A stretch of 46,668 nucleotides of DNA. Source: Bacillota bacterium. Its GTDB lineage: Bacteria; Bacillota; Clostridia; Clostridiales; Caloramatoraceae. Shown one piece after another: positions 1-8,343 of this stretch (positions are counted from its first letter, which is position 1; every line of letters starts with the position of its first letter). The stretch covers positions 1 to 46,668 of the forward strand of contig JAEZLD010000202.1 of NCBI GenBank assembly GCA_023415335.1, read 5' to 3'. Under the pieces are notes generated by a model, which did no database searches, was not told where the DNA came from, and saw only the letters and a list, made by a program, of their open reading frames with translations. The translations under genes and the position numbers were made by a program.

Positions 1-488
1 ACCTCCAGGTATGGATACTTTGTAGCAAGCTCCTTGACAACCCCTGGGATTACAAGTGCGTTTAAGGTCACATCCTCTCCTACAAAGCCGTCCCCCCTGG
101 TCTCAGCCATTGTAAGCATTCCGTCCACATATCTGATGGCCATGGATAGTCCATCTATTTTCTGCTCTACACAAAATCTAGCATCCGGGTGCATGCTTCT
201 TACATCATGTACCCATGACAGAACATCCTCCTTAGTGAACACATCCTGTATTGAAAGCATAGGAACGTTATGGGTAACCTCCACTCCTGCCTCACGCTTT
301 GTTTTTCCTCCTACGCTCTTGGTAGGAGAATCAGCATTAACTAATTCCGGGTGCTCCTTCTCTATCCTCTTCAGCTCCTGCATGAGCATATCATACTCAT
401 AGTCTGAAATCTCGGGGTTATCCTGATTGTAATATCTGTCGTTATGGTATTTTATGAGCCTTATCAGTTCCTCATATCTCTCCTTCAT
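1..488 (-). CDS. ligA: NAD-dependent DNA ligase LigA, N-terminal part (cut by window edge)
   Basis: LigA seals nicks in duplex DNA using NAD+ as the adenylate donor. The visible 162 codons cover the NMN-binding Ia domain (residues about 1-60, with the HNDRYYNQDNPEISDYEYD-type motif) and the start of the adenylation domain. The adenylation motif EQKIDG places the catalytic lysine at residue 110. The start ATG at 486-488 has an AGGAGGACAGGT ribosome binding site. The rest of the gene lies beyond base 1. It follows pcrA by 31 bases, the usual pcrA-ligA order in Firmicutes, so the two are very likely co-transcribed. Identity is firm from the motif and the neighbour. Confidence 0.95.
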   Translation of the reverse strand, partial: MKERYEELIRLIKYHNDRYYNQDNPEISDYEYDMLMQELKRIEKEHPELVNADSPTKSVGGKTKREAGVEVTHNVPMLSIQDVFTKEDVLSWVHDVRSMHPDARFCVEQKIDGLSMAIRYVDGMLTMAETRGDGFVGEDVTLNALVIPGVVKELATKYPYLE

Positions 489-519
489 ACCTGTCCTCCT
501 GTATCAGAATACTTTTATA

Positions 520-2769
520 TTATTCCTTCTCTATTGGTGCACTTGAGAGCATAAGCTTCTTAAGCCCTGCAGTAGTAAACTGCACCGTTATCATAGTATC
601 CTTACCTGATGGGGCTGTAGCAATAACTATCCCTCTTCCAAATGCCTTATGCTTAATCCACTGTCCCGCCCTTATATCTCCACCGGAGTAGTCATTCTTC
701 GGCTTAGGAGCAGCTCCCACCGTTATATTAGGCTTGGAGCTGATATTGGGCGTCTGAGCTGTTGGCTTGTAAGCAACAGTATGCCTTGGGGGCGACGTCC
801 TTGGGCTTTGGAACTCATAGCCATAGGCCCTGTTATAGCTTTCATTTTTCCTTGAAAGGTTGTTTACAAGGCTCTCAGGTATTTCATCCACAAAGGAGGA
901 AATCTGGTTCATGCTGGTCTTTCCAAACATCATCCTCTGCTTTGCACAGGTGAAGTAAAGCTCCTCCCTGGCACGTGTTATGCCCACATAGCATAGCCTG
1001 CGCTCCTCCTCCATTTCGCCTTCATCCTCCCTGGCAGAGAAATGGGGGAATATGCCGTCCTCCATGCCTGCCATGAATACTACCGGGAACTCCAGCCCCT
1101 TTGCTGTATGGAGAGTCATAAGCACTATTCCTCCTTCACCAGTTAGGGAATCCTGGTCTGATACCAGTGCTACCCTCTCCAGGAAGGCATCCAGACTCTT
1201 TTCCTCGCTCATCTCCTCAAATTCAACAGCTGCTGAGAAAAGCTCCTCAAGGTTCTCAATCCTTGCCCGGTTCTCCTCGCTGTTTTCTGCCCTGAGCTCA
1301 CTCATGTAGCCTGTTTTTTCAGTTATATAGGTTATAAGCTCTGATACCTTCATTTCATTTTTCTTTATATTAAAGGTATTCATAAGGCTTATGAACTTTT
1401 CAATGGAGCTTAATGCCTTCTTAGGTATGCTGTCTATTTTCTCCACGTCCAGAAGCGCCATGTAAAGTGAGGTATCGTTGGCTGCAGCATAAGACTTTAT
1501 CCTGTCTATGGAGGTCTGTCCTATTCCCCTCTTAGGCACGTTTATAATCCTCTCAAGGCTTACACTGTCCACAAGGTTGTTTATAACCTTCATATATGCC
1601 AGTATGTCCTTTACTTCCTTCCTGTCGTAGAACTTCAGTCCTCCTACTACTCTGTAAGGAAGCCCTGCCTTTACGAAGCCTTCTTCAAGTATACGGGACA
1701 TGGCATTGGTCCTGTAGAGAACTGCAAAATCCCTGTAAGAATTTCCGGCTTTCACATGACTTTCAATTTCCCGGGCAATGTAGGAGGCCTCCTCCCTGTC
1801 TGTTTCCGCCCTATACAGCTTTATGGGGTCTCCCTCACAGTTTTCTGTCCACAGCCTCTTCTTCTTCCTATGCTCATTATTGGCTATGACGTAGTTGGCA
1901 GCCTCAAGTATCCTCTTTGTGCATCTGTAGTTCTGCTCCAGCTTGACTGTAGTAACCTCCGGATAGTCCTTTTCAAACTCCAGTATGTTCCTTACATCAG
2001 CCCCACGGAATTTGTATATGGACTGGTCATCATCTCCAACAACGCAAAGATTTCTGTGTTCATTTGCAAGAATATTTATAAGCTCATACTGTGCCCTGTT
2101 GGTATCCTGATACTCATCTACCAATATGTATCTGAACTTCCTCTGGTAATGGGCTAATACATCCTTGTTTTCCTTAAGGAGCTTTACGGTCTTCATTATT
2201 ATATCGTCGAAATCTAAGGCGTTGTTGCCCTTAAGCTTCTTCTGGTATAGCTCATATATTTCTGCAATTCTTCTGTTTTTATAGTCCGTGGCGTTCTGTC
2301 TGTAGAAAGCATCCGGCTCTATGAGCTTATCCTTCAGATCTCCTATCTTGGAGAGCACAGTCTTTGGCTGGAAAAGCTTCTCGTCCATGTTCATCTCCTT
2401 CAGGCAGTCCTTTATAAGCCTTTCCTGGTCTGAAGTGTCATATATTATGAAGTTTTTATCATAGCCCAGCTTTTCTATGTCCATCCTAAGTATTCTTACG
2501 CAGGAGGAATGAAAGGTGCTTATCCACATTCTTCTGGCCTCAGGTCCTATAAGGTCCTCAACCCTTTCCTTCATCTCTGCTGCCGCCTTGTTGGTAAAGG
2601 TTATGGCCAGTATGCTTCCGGGGAACACACCCTTTTCAATAAGGTATGCAATTCTATAGGTTATAACCCTGGTTTTACCGGAGCCTGCCCCAGCAAGTAT
2701 AAGCAGTGGTCCCTCCGTTGTGGTAACGGCTTCCCTCTGTTCATTATTTAAGGTATTAAGGTCTATCAT
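520..2769 (-). CDS. pcrA: ATP-dependent DNA helicase PcrA (UvrD/Rep family)
   Basis: PcrA is a superfamily 1A 3'-5' helicase used in repair, plasmid replication and removal of RecA or RNA polymerase from DNA. The 749-residue length is normal. Walker A AGAGSGKT is at residues 26-33, followed by motif II VDEYQDTN, motif III QSIYKFRGA, motif IV LEQNYRC, motif V with VVFMAGMEDGIFPH and motif VI YVGITRARE. The last 50 residues form the C-terminal basic/Tudor-like domain with an AFGRGIV motif that contacts RNA polymerase in this family. The start has AGGAGGAAACC directly before ATG. It is the first gene of the pcrA-ligA pair. A plausible -10 TATAAT lies about 85 bases upstream, without a good -35. 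Confidence 0.97.
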   Translation of the reverse strand: MIDLNTLNNEQREAVTTTEGPLLILAGAGSGKTRVITYRIAYLIEKGVFPGSILAITFTNKAAAEMKERVEDLIGPEARRMWISTFHSSCVRILRMDIEKLGYDKNFIIYDTSDQERLIKDCLKEMNMDEKLFQPKTVLSKIGDLKDKLIEPDAFYRQNATDYKNRRIAEIYELYQKKLKGNNALDFDDIIMKTVKLLKENKDVLAHYQRKFRYILVDEYQDTNRAQYELINILANEHRNLCVVGDDDQSIYKFRGADVRNILEFEKDYPEVTTVKLEQNYRCTKRILEAANYVIANNEHRKKKRLWTENCEGDPIKLYRAETDREEASYIAREIESHVKAGNSYRDFAVLYRTNAMSRILEEGFVKAGLPYRVVGGLKFYDRKEVKDILAYMKVINNLVDSVSLERIINVPKRGIGQTSIDRIKSYAAANDTSLYMALLDVEKIDSIPKKALSSIEKFISLMNTFNIKKNEMKVSELITYITEKTGYMSELRAENSEENRARIENLEELFSAAVEFEEMSEEKSLDAFLERVALVSDQDSLTGEGGIVLMTLHTAKGLEFPVVFMAGMEDGIFPHFSAREDEGEMEEERRLCYVGITRAREELYFTCAKQRMMFGKTSMNQISSFVDEIPESLVNNLSRKNESYNRAYGYEFQSPRTSPPRHTVAYKPTAQTPNISSKPNITVGAAPKPKNDYSGGDIRAGQWIKHKAFGRGIVIATAPSGKDTMITVQFTTAGLKKLMLSSAPIEKE

Positions 2770-2950
2770 GGTTTCCTCCTAAGTTTATTTATCCTGTTTC
2801 CAATAACGGTACTCGCTTATTAGATATGGTACATGCATTTACATTCTTTAATATTATAGCATTAAAGGAGGGTTTTAAAAACCACGATGTTATAAAAAGA
2901 CGAACATATGTATGCATTTTGAAGAGAGTATCAAATTTTATAGTATTGTA

Positions 2951-2977
2951 CAACAAAGGTGGGCACAAAGTCCCACC
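2951..2977 (-). terminator. Rho-independent terminator after trhA
   Basis: On the minus strand a six-base stem GGTGGG/CCCACC with an eight-base loop is followed by TTTGTTG. It lies about 30 bases after the stop codon of the TrhA/hemolysin III gene and separates it from pcrA. Confidence 0.75.
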
Positions 2978-3005
2978 CTTACTATATTAATATATATTTA
3001 ATGCT

Positions 3006-3683
3006 TTATTTATAACAGTAGTTAAACACGAAGAAGAAGTGCATTATACTTCCTGCCAGTACAAACAGGTGCCATACAAAATGGGAGTAGCTCTTCTTCC
3101 TTTTATAAAGGATAACACCTGCTGTATAGGCTACCCCTCCTCCTACCAGAAGTATCATTCCTGATAAATTCACGGCACTTATAATTGGTTTTACAGCTAA
3201 AACAACCAGCCACCCCATTATAATGTAAAGCACAAGGGATATCCTATGCCACCTTGAAAGGTTGATTGAGTTGAATACTATACCTACCACCGCGCAGGCA
3301 GAAACGACACCAAAAAGTATCCATCCTAGTGTTCCTCCAATAAGTACTAATGAAGTAGGAATGTAGGTTCCTAGTATAAGCATGAATATAGAGCAGTGGT
3401 CCAGTATCTGGAATACTTTTTTCCCTCCTGGTGCTGTAAGGGCATGATATAGGGTGGATATGGTGTAAAGCATTATCATACTGCCGCCATAAACAGATGA
3501 GCATACTACGCTCATGTCTGTTCCATACCTGGCAGCTTTTATTATAAGCAGCACCGTCCCTGCTATGGACAGCAGGCCTCCTATGCCGTGGGAAATTGCA
3601 TTAGCTATTTCCTCCCCCAGGCTCTCATACTTTACACAAGTTACTGTGGATTTTACCCTTCCACCGTTTGCTGTATTTTCCAT
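3006..3683 (-). CDS. trhA: TrhA / hemolysin III family membrane protein (PAQR superfamily)
   Basis: This integral membrane protein belongs to the hemolysin III branch of the PAQR family, whose bacterial members act in membrane-fluidity homeostasis; the hemolysin name is historical. About seven hydrophobic segments are visible. The metal-site signature residues are present: SHGIG near the N terminus, YHAL, DH..IF, and the C-terminal WHLFVLAGSIMHF histidines. I prefer the ATG at 3681-3683 because AGGAAGGAG lies six bases before it. The in-frame ATG 21 bases upstream (3704) has no binding site. It has its own promoter, faces away from the DUF1836 gene, and ends at a terminator. Confidence 0.9.
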   Translation of the reverse strand: MENTANGGRVKSTVTCVKYESLGEEIANAISHGIGGLLSIAGTVLLIIKAARYGTDMSVVCSSVYGGSMIMLYTISTLYHALTAPGGKKVFQILDHCSIFMLILGTYIPTSLVLIGGTLGWILFGVVSACAVVGIVFNSINLSRWHRISLVLYIIMGWLVVLAVKPIISAVNLSGMILLVGGGVAYTAGVILYKRKKSYSHFVWHLFVLAGSIMHFFFVFNYCYK

Positions 3684-3800
3684 TGTAATCTCCTTCCTGG
3701 CCATCTACTAAAGCCATTTAATTTTATTAATTTCTTTATTGGTTTTGCTAGGATAACACATGACCTTGATCGCACCGTGTTTTATCTAATATTTAATATT

Positions 3801-3829
3801 ATTATACATTATATTGCTTAGTATGTAAA
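3801..3829 (-). promoter_or_regulatory. Sigma-A type promoter for trhA
   Basis: The minus strand shows -35 TTTACA and -10 TATAAT with a 17-base spacer, about 118 bases before the chosen trhA start. It is back to back with the DUF1836 promoter. Confidence 0.7.
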
Positions 3830-3861
3830 GTGCATATGATGCTTAAACATACATAATCATT

Positions 3862-3898
3862 ATTGTTTGTTGAATAATCTCAAACAATGTAGTATACT
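3862..3898 (+). promoter_or_regulatory. Promoter of the DUF1836 gene with overlapping inverted repeat
   Basis: The promoter has -35 TTGAAT (3870-3875), a 17-base spacer and -10 TATACT (3893-3898). A perfect eight-base inverted repeat, ATTGTTTG at 3862-3869 and CAAACAAT at 3881-3888, straddles the -35 and spacer. That is a typical place for a repressor operator. The DUF1836 protein encoded 70 bases downstream is the obvious candidate to bind it; this is inference. Confidence 0.65.
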
Positions 3899-3969
3899 AG
3901 TAATAATTATATGATAAATTATGTCAAAAGGAATTTATATCATCATTATTATTTAGGAGGTGATCCTAT

Positions 3970-4587
3970 ATGACATATAATAAGGAGCTTGTTGATAACA
4001 GGCTAAATCAGTGGAAAAATTGCCTGGCAGGCTATTCACTGCCAACTTGGGACAGCCTGCCTAACCTGGAGCTGTATATGGACCAGGTTATAGTACTCCT
4101 CACCCAATACCTGGAGTTTTTCCCCAATGATAAAAGTGAAGATAAGGTCATAACCGCCAGCATAATCAACAATTATGTGAGGATGAAGGTAATGCCTGCT
4201 CCGGTTAAGAAAAGGTATTCCCGTATCCATATTGCATATCTTATAATTATATGCACACTCAAGCAGACTCTTAATATTTCTCATATACAGAAAATGCTGC
4301 CGCTGGGGCTTAAGGAGGATGAGGTAAAGCTGCTTTACAATGATTTTGTAAGCAGGCAAAAGACAGTAACCCTATATTTTCTTGACCAGATTAATACTTT
4401 CTCCAATCCTGTACCTGACCCAAACGGCACAACTGACTATGAAGTGGACAGCTTAATACTAACCTCAGCAATTGCATCAAACCTATATAAGCTGCTTACA
4501 GAGAGCCTTGTTACACTTCAGAATCAGGACTCCGAAGATAAATCAAAGGCTGTGGGCACCAAAGAAAAGGAAAAAAAGGATAAATAG
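3970..4587 (+). CDS. DUF1836 domain protein, MerR-like putative DNA-binding regulator
   Basis: The 205-residue protein matches the DUF1836 family of Firmicutes, which has a MerR-like helix-turn-helix. The central block has the family features: LPNLELYMDQV, then ITASIINNYVRMKVMPAPVKKRYS at about residues 61-85, and a helical segment with ISHIQKMLP. The C-terminal 20 residues are charged and lysine-rich, and probably disordered. The start ATG has an AGGAGGTGATCCT ribosome binding site that matches the anti-SD very well. It is a single-gene unit with its own promoter, an inverted repeat over that promoter, and a strong terminator. The inverted repeat suggests autoregulation. The regulated process is unknown. 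Confidence 0.8.
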   Translation: MTYNKELVDNRLNQWKNCLAGYSLPTWDSLPNLELYMDQVIVLLTQYLEFFPNDKSEDKVITASIINNYVRMKVMPAPVKKRYSRIHIAYLIIICTLKQTLNISHIQKMLPLGLKEDEVKLLYNDFVSRQKTVTLYFLDQINTFSNPVPDPNGTTDYEVDSLILTSAIASNLYKLLTESLVTLQNQDSEDKSKAVGTKEKEKKDK

Positions 4588-4594
4588 CATTAAA

Positions 4595-4626
4595 GGCTGT
4601 ATTAGAATTCACATTCTAATACAGCC
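4595..4626. terminator. Bidirectional terminator between DUF1836 gene and yerC
   Basis: A perfect 13-base stem GGCTGTATTAGAA/TTCTAATACAGCC with a six-base loop has TTTAATTT on the plus side and an A-rich stretch on the other. It sits between two converging genes, so it can serve both. Confidence 0.85.
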
Positions 4627-4672
4627 TTTAATTTAACCATTTTTGTTGCATATTAATAAAATTAAACTGGGT

Positions 4673-4987
4673 TTACTCGTTGGAAATATTCTTTTCCTTC
4701 ATCCTTTCAAGTACAATGTTATATCCCTCGCAACCATAATTCAGTGACCTGTTTACCCTGCTTATTGTGGCTGTACTGGCACCGGTCGTATCTGCTATAT
4801 CTATATATGTCCTTCTCTGTCTCAGCATTTCGGCAACTTGAAGTCTCTGGGCCATGGCCTGTACCTCATTAATTGTACATACATCCTCAAAAAACTTATA
4901 GCATTCCTCTGGTGTTCTTAATGTAAGTATTGCATCAAATAATCTATCCACTTCATCGCTTTTTATTTTTGAAGAATATTCTTCCAC
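4673..4987 (-). CDS. YerC/YecD family TrpR-like DNA-binding protein
   Basis: This is a small helix-turn-helix protein related to TrpR, found widely in Firmicutes as YerC/YecD. The core TINEVQAMAQRLQVAEML and the recognition helix TGASTATISRVNRSLNYG match the family closely. I choose the GTG at 4985-4987 because GAGGTG lies five bases upstream and the resulting N terminus (VEEYSSKIKSDEVD) fits the family. An ATG five codons further upstream (5002) has no binding site. Regulatory targets are not visible in the sequence; known relatives lie near purine or repair genes. A -10 TATAAT is present at 5051-5056 on the minus strand. Confidence 0.85.
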   Translation of the reverse strand: MEEYSSKIKSDEVDRLFDAILTLRTPEECYKFFEDVCTINEVQAMAQRLQVAEMLRQRRTYIDIADTTGASTATISRVNRSLNYGCEGYNIVLERMKEKNISNE

Positions 4988-5204
4988 CCTAACACCTCGC
5001 ATGTTTATTATTACAGTTTAGAGCTTTAAAATCCTGAACTGCTCATATTAATTATAACACACAAAAATATATATGAAATAAAAATATAGAAAAAATAACA
5101 TATTTTATAAATAGCTTCCTATTGCATTATGAATTTTATACCCTGCAACTACAAATACTATAGTAAAGTTTATAGTTATAATAAAACTTCCTTAGGAGGT
5201 ACTT

Positions 5205-5366
5205 ATGGAACATAACAGCAAACCAGTTCATGAGGGCTTTGATATGGTTAAGCTGCCTGATGGGAAAATTATAAACGTCAGGTCAGAAAGAAGCCTCTTT
5301 CCTCACACAGAAGGATTATCTAATCTGGTAAGCTCTCCTGCAAATGAGGATGAAGGTATGGAGTAG
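5205..5366 (+). CDS. Small protein of 53 residues, function unknown
   Basis: An open frame of 53 codons starts at ATG 5205 with an excellent AGGAGGT ribosome binding site four bases upstream. The protein is acidic and hydrophilic, has no membrane segment or cysteine, and begins MEHNSKPVHEGFDMVKLPDG. I do not recognise a family. It stands alone between the divergent yerC gene and the converging rsuA gene, with a TATAAT-like -10 about 25 bases before the start. The strong binding site and lack of any overlapping frame argue that it is expressed. Its stop codon is only 16 bases from the rsuA stop. Confidence 0.6.
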   Translation: MEHNSKPVHEGFDMVKLPDGKIINVRSERSLFPHTEGLSNLVSSPANEDEGME

Positions 5367-5375
5367 CTCCTTTTT

Positions 5376-5393
5376 CCCCGGCTAAAGCCGGGG
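5376..5393. other. GC-rich hairpin at the converging ends of the small gene and rsuA
   Basis: A perfect eight-base inverted repeat CCCCGGCT/AGCCGGGG with a two-base loop overlaps the rsuA stop codon. Neither side has a T-run after the stem, so it is not a standard intrinsic terminator, but it could stop or protect transcripts from either direction. Confidence 0.5.
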
Positions 5394-6113
5394 AACACCT
5401 TCCTTTAGCATCATAAGCTCTTCCTTTATCAATTCCCTATATTCCCCGGTCTTTAGCTTTTCATCCAGCTTAAGCCCACCCATCTGTATTCTCTTAAGAT
5501 ATGTAACTGTGCAGCCTATAGCCTGGAACATCCTCTTAACCTGATGGAACTTTCCCTCATAAAGCACAACCATTATCTCAGAAACAGCACCTGATTCAAG
5601 TACCTTAAGCTCTGCAGGAAGACAGCAGTATCCATCCTCCAGTACTATACCTTCCTTAAACTCCTCCACATGTCTTTCTGTAACCTCACCGTCAATCCTT
5701 GCATAGTACTTCTTTGGAACATGCTTTTTGGGAGATATAAGGTTATGGTTAAGCTCTCCGTCGTTTGTTAATATCAGAAGCCCTTCCGTATCCTTATCAA
5801 GTCTTCCTACAGGTGCCGGATTGAAGCTTCTGCTTTTCTCATCCAGCAGATCAACCACAGTCATGTCATAGTCATCCTCTGTGGCAGAAATAACCCCCTG
5901 GGGCTTATTCATCATAATGTAAATATATCTTTTATATTCGAGAACTTCCCCCTCAACAGTTATAGTATCCACCTCAGGGTCTGTATGAATTGAGGAATCC
6001 TTTACCACCTTTCCATTTACAATTACCTCTCCAGCCTTTACAAGGGCCTTTACCTCCTTGCGTGTTCCATAGCCTGAGTTTGCAAGTATCTTATCCAGCC
6101 TTTCATTTGCCAT
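5382..6113 (-). CDS. rsuA: RsuA/RluB-type rRNA pseudouridine synthase
   Basis: The enzyme converts a specific uridine in rRNA to pseudouridine; the RsuA type acts on 16S U516. The N-terminal S4 RNA-binding domain covers residues about 1-60 (ERLDKILANSGYGTRKEV). The catalytic domain carries PVGRLDKDTEGLLILTNDG near residue 101, where the first aspartate of LDKDT is the nucleophile. The 243-residue length is typical. The motif and the SPKKHVPKKYYA segment look more like Bacillus-type RsuA than RluB, but assignment to 16S or 23S rRNA from sequence alone is not certain. GGAAGGAAGTGG precedes the ATG. It is a single-gene unit. Confidence 0.88.
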   Translation of the reverse strand: MANERLDKILANSGYGTRKEVKALVKAGEVIVNGKVVKDSSIHTDPEVDTITVEGEVLEYKRYIYIMMNKPQGVISATEDDYDMTVVDLLDEKSRSFNPAPVGRLDKDTEGLLILTNDGELNHNLISPKKHVPKKYYARIDGEVTERHVEEFKEGIVLEDGYCCLPAELKVLESGAVSEIMVVLYEGKFHQVKRMFQAIGCTVTYLKRIQMGGLKLDEKLKTGEYRELIKEELMMLKEGVPRL

Positions 6114-6173
6114 TGAGCCACTTCCTTCCTTTATCAGTCTATCTATATTATTAGTATGTTTTTCCGCCTTATA

Positions 6174-6203
6174 ACATCAAAATGCGGGTGATACCACCCG
6201 CAT
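6174..6203 (-). terminator. Terminator after the TPR membrane protein gene
   Basis: On the minus strand an eight-base perfect stem ATGCGGGT/ACCCGCAT is followed by TTTTGATG, directly after the stop codon of the TPR gene. Confidence 0.85.
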
Positions 6204-6208
6204 GTAAT

Positions 6209-6880
6209 TTATACCCTGTTAAATCTTGAAAGAATGGCCCACCTTCTGTGGAGCTTTTTAAGGTTTCTTGGGCAGTAGGAATATTCCTTTATGGCATTGT
6301 CGAACATATCCCTTGCCTTCTCCCTGTCTCCATGCTTTTTGTACATCATTCCCATTCTATAGAGATTTTCAGTATTAGCATATTTCCAGAACTTATCCTG
6401 AAGCCCTTTAACCTCCTCAGAACCCGTAACCTTACCCTCAAGTGCATTGTTCAGAAGATATACATATGGCAGACCATAGCCTGTACCTTCATTTATAGCT
6501 ACAGCTCTTCTCAGGTTATCCACACCCTCCTGCACACATCCGGTTTCTATTAGTGCCATTCCTCTGTACATTAAAAGCCTGTCTGAATCCTTCATTCTCT
6601 CATAAGCCTTGTTAAGGTATTCCAAAGCCTTAAAATATTTCTTCCTATCAAAATATAATACTCCAAGCTCCATTGCATTGCTGGCATTTGCAGGGTTAAT
6701 CCTCAGCTCACTTTCAAGCTTCTTACTTGAGCTTCTCCTTTTTATAGGCGCAAATATGTTTGGAAGGACCCCTATGAAAAACCTGTCAAACAGGTATATT
6801 GCCACTAATATTATTACTATCGCAAAAACTGGTGTGCCAAACAGCCTTAAAATGAGGTATATAAGAAAAGTATTGTTCAT
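6209..6880 (-). CDS. Membrane-anchored tetratricopeptide repeat protein
   Basis: The 223-residue protein has one strongly hydrophobic N-terminal segment (residues about 4-40). It is followed by a basic stretch and at least three TPR-like helix pairs, seen in NAMELGVLYFDRKKYFKALEYLNKAYE, LLMYRGMALIETGCVQEGVDNLRRAV and YRMGMMYKKHGDREKARDMFDNAI. TPR domains mediate protein contacts, and here the repeats probably face the cytoplasm. The start ATG has GAGGGGTGAGG upstream. A palindrome and a possible promoter lie in the 95-base gap behind it, and a strong terminator follows, so it may be its own unit. No specific partner is evident. Confidence 0.8.
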   Translation of the reverse strand: MNNTFLIYLILRLFGTPVFAIVIILVAIYLFDRFFIGVLPNIFAPIKRRSSSKKLESELRINPANASNAMELGVLYFDRKKYFKALEYLNKAYERMKDSDRLLMYRGMALIETGCVQEGVDNLRRAVAINEGTGYGLPYVYLLNNALEGKVTGSEEVKGLQDKFWKYANTENLYRMGMMYKKHGDREKARDMFDNAIKEYSYCPRNLKKLHRRWAILSRFNRV

Positions 6881-6946
6881 AAAATAACCTCACCCCTCTT
6901 TAATAAAGTCATATATTTTAGTTTAAAGTATATTTTCTGCAAATGC

Positions 6947-6962
6947 AATTACTTAAGTAATT
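6947..6962. repeat. Perfect 16-base palindrome upstream of the TPR gene
   Basis: AATTACTTAAGTAATT reads the same on both strands. On the minus strand it lies just before a possible promoter for the TPR gene (-35 TTGCAG, 16-base spacer, -10 TAAAAT). It is a candidate operator. Confidence 0.5.
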
Positions 6963-6975
6963 ATTAAGGACGACT

Positions 6976-8319
6976 TTAATCATTGTATTCTTCCCCGCAT
7001 TTGGATAATACCAGGGCAATGAAAATATTGGCTATACATACCTTTGGAAGGGTTACAGCAATCAGCCTCCTGAATTTCTTTACCTTCTCATCATTTTCAT
7101 CTATATCAGCCCTATATGATACCAGGAATTTCTCCTCTATGGAATCAAAACTGAACTCCTTATCACGTCCAAATGGACTTATGCTGCGTATCATACTTGC
7201 AAGCTCCCCTGAAATACCCTTAAACTCCTGGCTATCACATACTGCATTGTATGACTTCATTGTTTCATCTATCAGCTCTGTAATGGTGTATGGCTTCATC
7301 CTGTCAATCCCCAGCCTTTCTGCAGCTATTTCAGCCATTGCCAGAATAACGGACGAGGTTGAAAGCTTTCCATCAGAATAGGTCTTAAGGGTACGCAGTA
7401 TTATCTGAAGTACCAGCTTTTTGGTTGCAGTAGGCTTGGATGCCCAGTCTATTCCAAGATATGCATACATGTTTTTAAAGTCACTTACATTGAGTGCCCC
7501 TATAATGCATTCCTTTAATCTTTCTATATCACCATCAGGCTTTATATAGTACCTTGCTCCCTTAAGCTTTTTAAACTTTTTGAGGGTATCATAATATCCC
7601 ATACAGATATTTTTACTTGCCCTCTCTCCATCAAAATCAAGAACCGCTCCTAGTCCCTCTCCTGGCTTTATGTAAACTATCTCTATACCTGTGTCATCAT
7701 ATTTTTTATATATACCAGGACCCTCTATGTCTACAGCGATTATCTTCTTTATGCCCTTCTCTATCATAAGAGATATTGGCAGGGTATCTGTTACTCCTCC
7801 ATCTATATACAGCTTATTATCAATTTCCTGTGGTTTGAATGCAGGAAATGAAGCACTGGCAATAAGATAATCCACAAGCTTCCCCTGGGGTATATCCTCC
7901 TTGAAAAGGCTGAGAGGCTTCTTGTCAGTAAGTGAGAATGTAACCATTCCAAGCTCCATTTCTGACTGCCTTATCTTTTCCTCATCAACCAGCTCTGAGA
8001 GCATATTTTTAAGAGGTGTTATATCCAGACCCTTTGAAAACACCACTTCCTTAGCCATATCTAAAAATTCTATGTATTTCTTTTTATTCTCATCCTGCTT
8101 TTTATTTGAAGCTATAACGCTGTCTGTTGACATCTCAGTCCAATACTTATATGAAGTTTCAAAGTCTCCCTGTACTATCATTGCAGCATTAAGTGCTCCT
8201 ACAGAGGTGCCTACTACTGCACAGACTGGTATATCAAGCTCCCTTAGTGCCTTCCATACTCCTACCTCATAGCTTCCTCTTGCTCCTCCGCCACCCAGTA
8301 CGAGTCCATATCCGTCCAT
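6976..8319 (-). CDS. Patatin-like phospholipase / acyl hydrolase
   Basis: Patatin-like enzymes hydrolyse acyl chains from lipids with a Ser-Asp dyad. The oxyanion-hole motif GGGGARG is at residues 9-15 and the nucleophile elbow GTSVG at 37-41, so Ser39 is the catalytic serine. The aspartate is in YIDGGVTDTLP near residue 172. The first 280 residues fit the RssA-like patatin domain, and the last 160 are a less conserved, mostly helical extension. No signal peptide is seen, so a cytoplasmic or membrane-peripheral site is likely. GGGGGAATATT precedes the ATG. It lies 24 bases after the lytic transglycosylase gene and is probably co-transcribed with it. The substrate is unknown. Confidence 0.9.
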   Translation of the reverse strand: MDGYGLVLGGGGARGSYEVGVWKALRELDIPVCAVVGTSVGALNAAMIVQGDFETSYKYWTEMSTDSVIASNKKQDENKKKYIEFLDMAKEVVFSKGLDITPLKNMLSELVDEEKIRQSEMELGMVTFSLTDKKPLSLFKEDIPQGKLVDYLIASASFPAFKPQEIDNKLYIDGGVTDTLPISLMIEKGIKKIIAVDIEGPGIYKKYDDTGIEIVYIKPGEGLGAVLDFDGERASKNICMGYYDTLKKFKKLKGARYYIKPDGDIERLKECIIGALNVSDFKNMYAYLGIDWASKPTATKKLVLQIILRTLKTYSDGKLSTSSVILAMAEIAAERLGIDRMKPYTITELIDETMKSYNAVCDSQEFKGISGELASMIRSISPFGRDKEFSFDSIEEKFLVSYRADIDENDEKVKKFRRLIAVTLPKVCIANIFIALVLSKCGEEYND

Positions 8320-8343
8320 AATATTCCCCCAAAAGTCAACTCA

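Noticed and set aside
1756..2157. Long plus-strand open frame opposite pcrA, with hydrophobic stretches
   Set aside because: It lies wholly inside pcrA on the other strand, has no ribosome binding site, and its hydrophobicity mirrors the pcrA codons.
3006..3683. A true hemolysin
   Set aside because: The hemolysin III name is historical. The sequence is a PAQR-type membrane protein with no toxin features.
5376..5393. Standard intrinsic terminator for rsuA or the small gene
   Set aside because: The stem is strong, but no T-run follows it on either strand.
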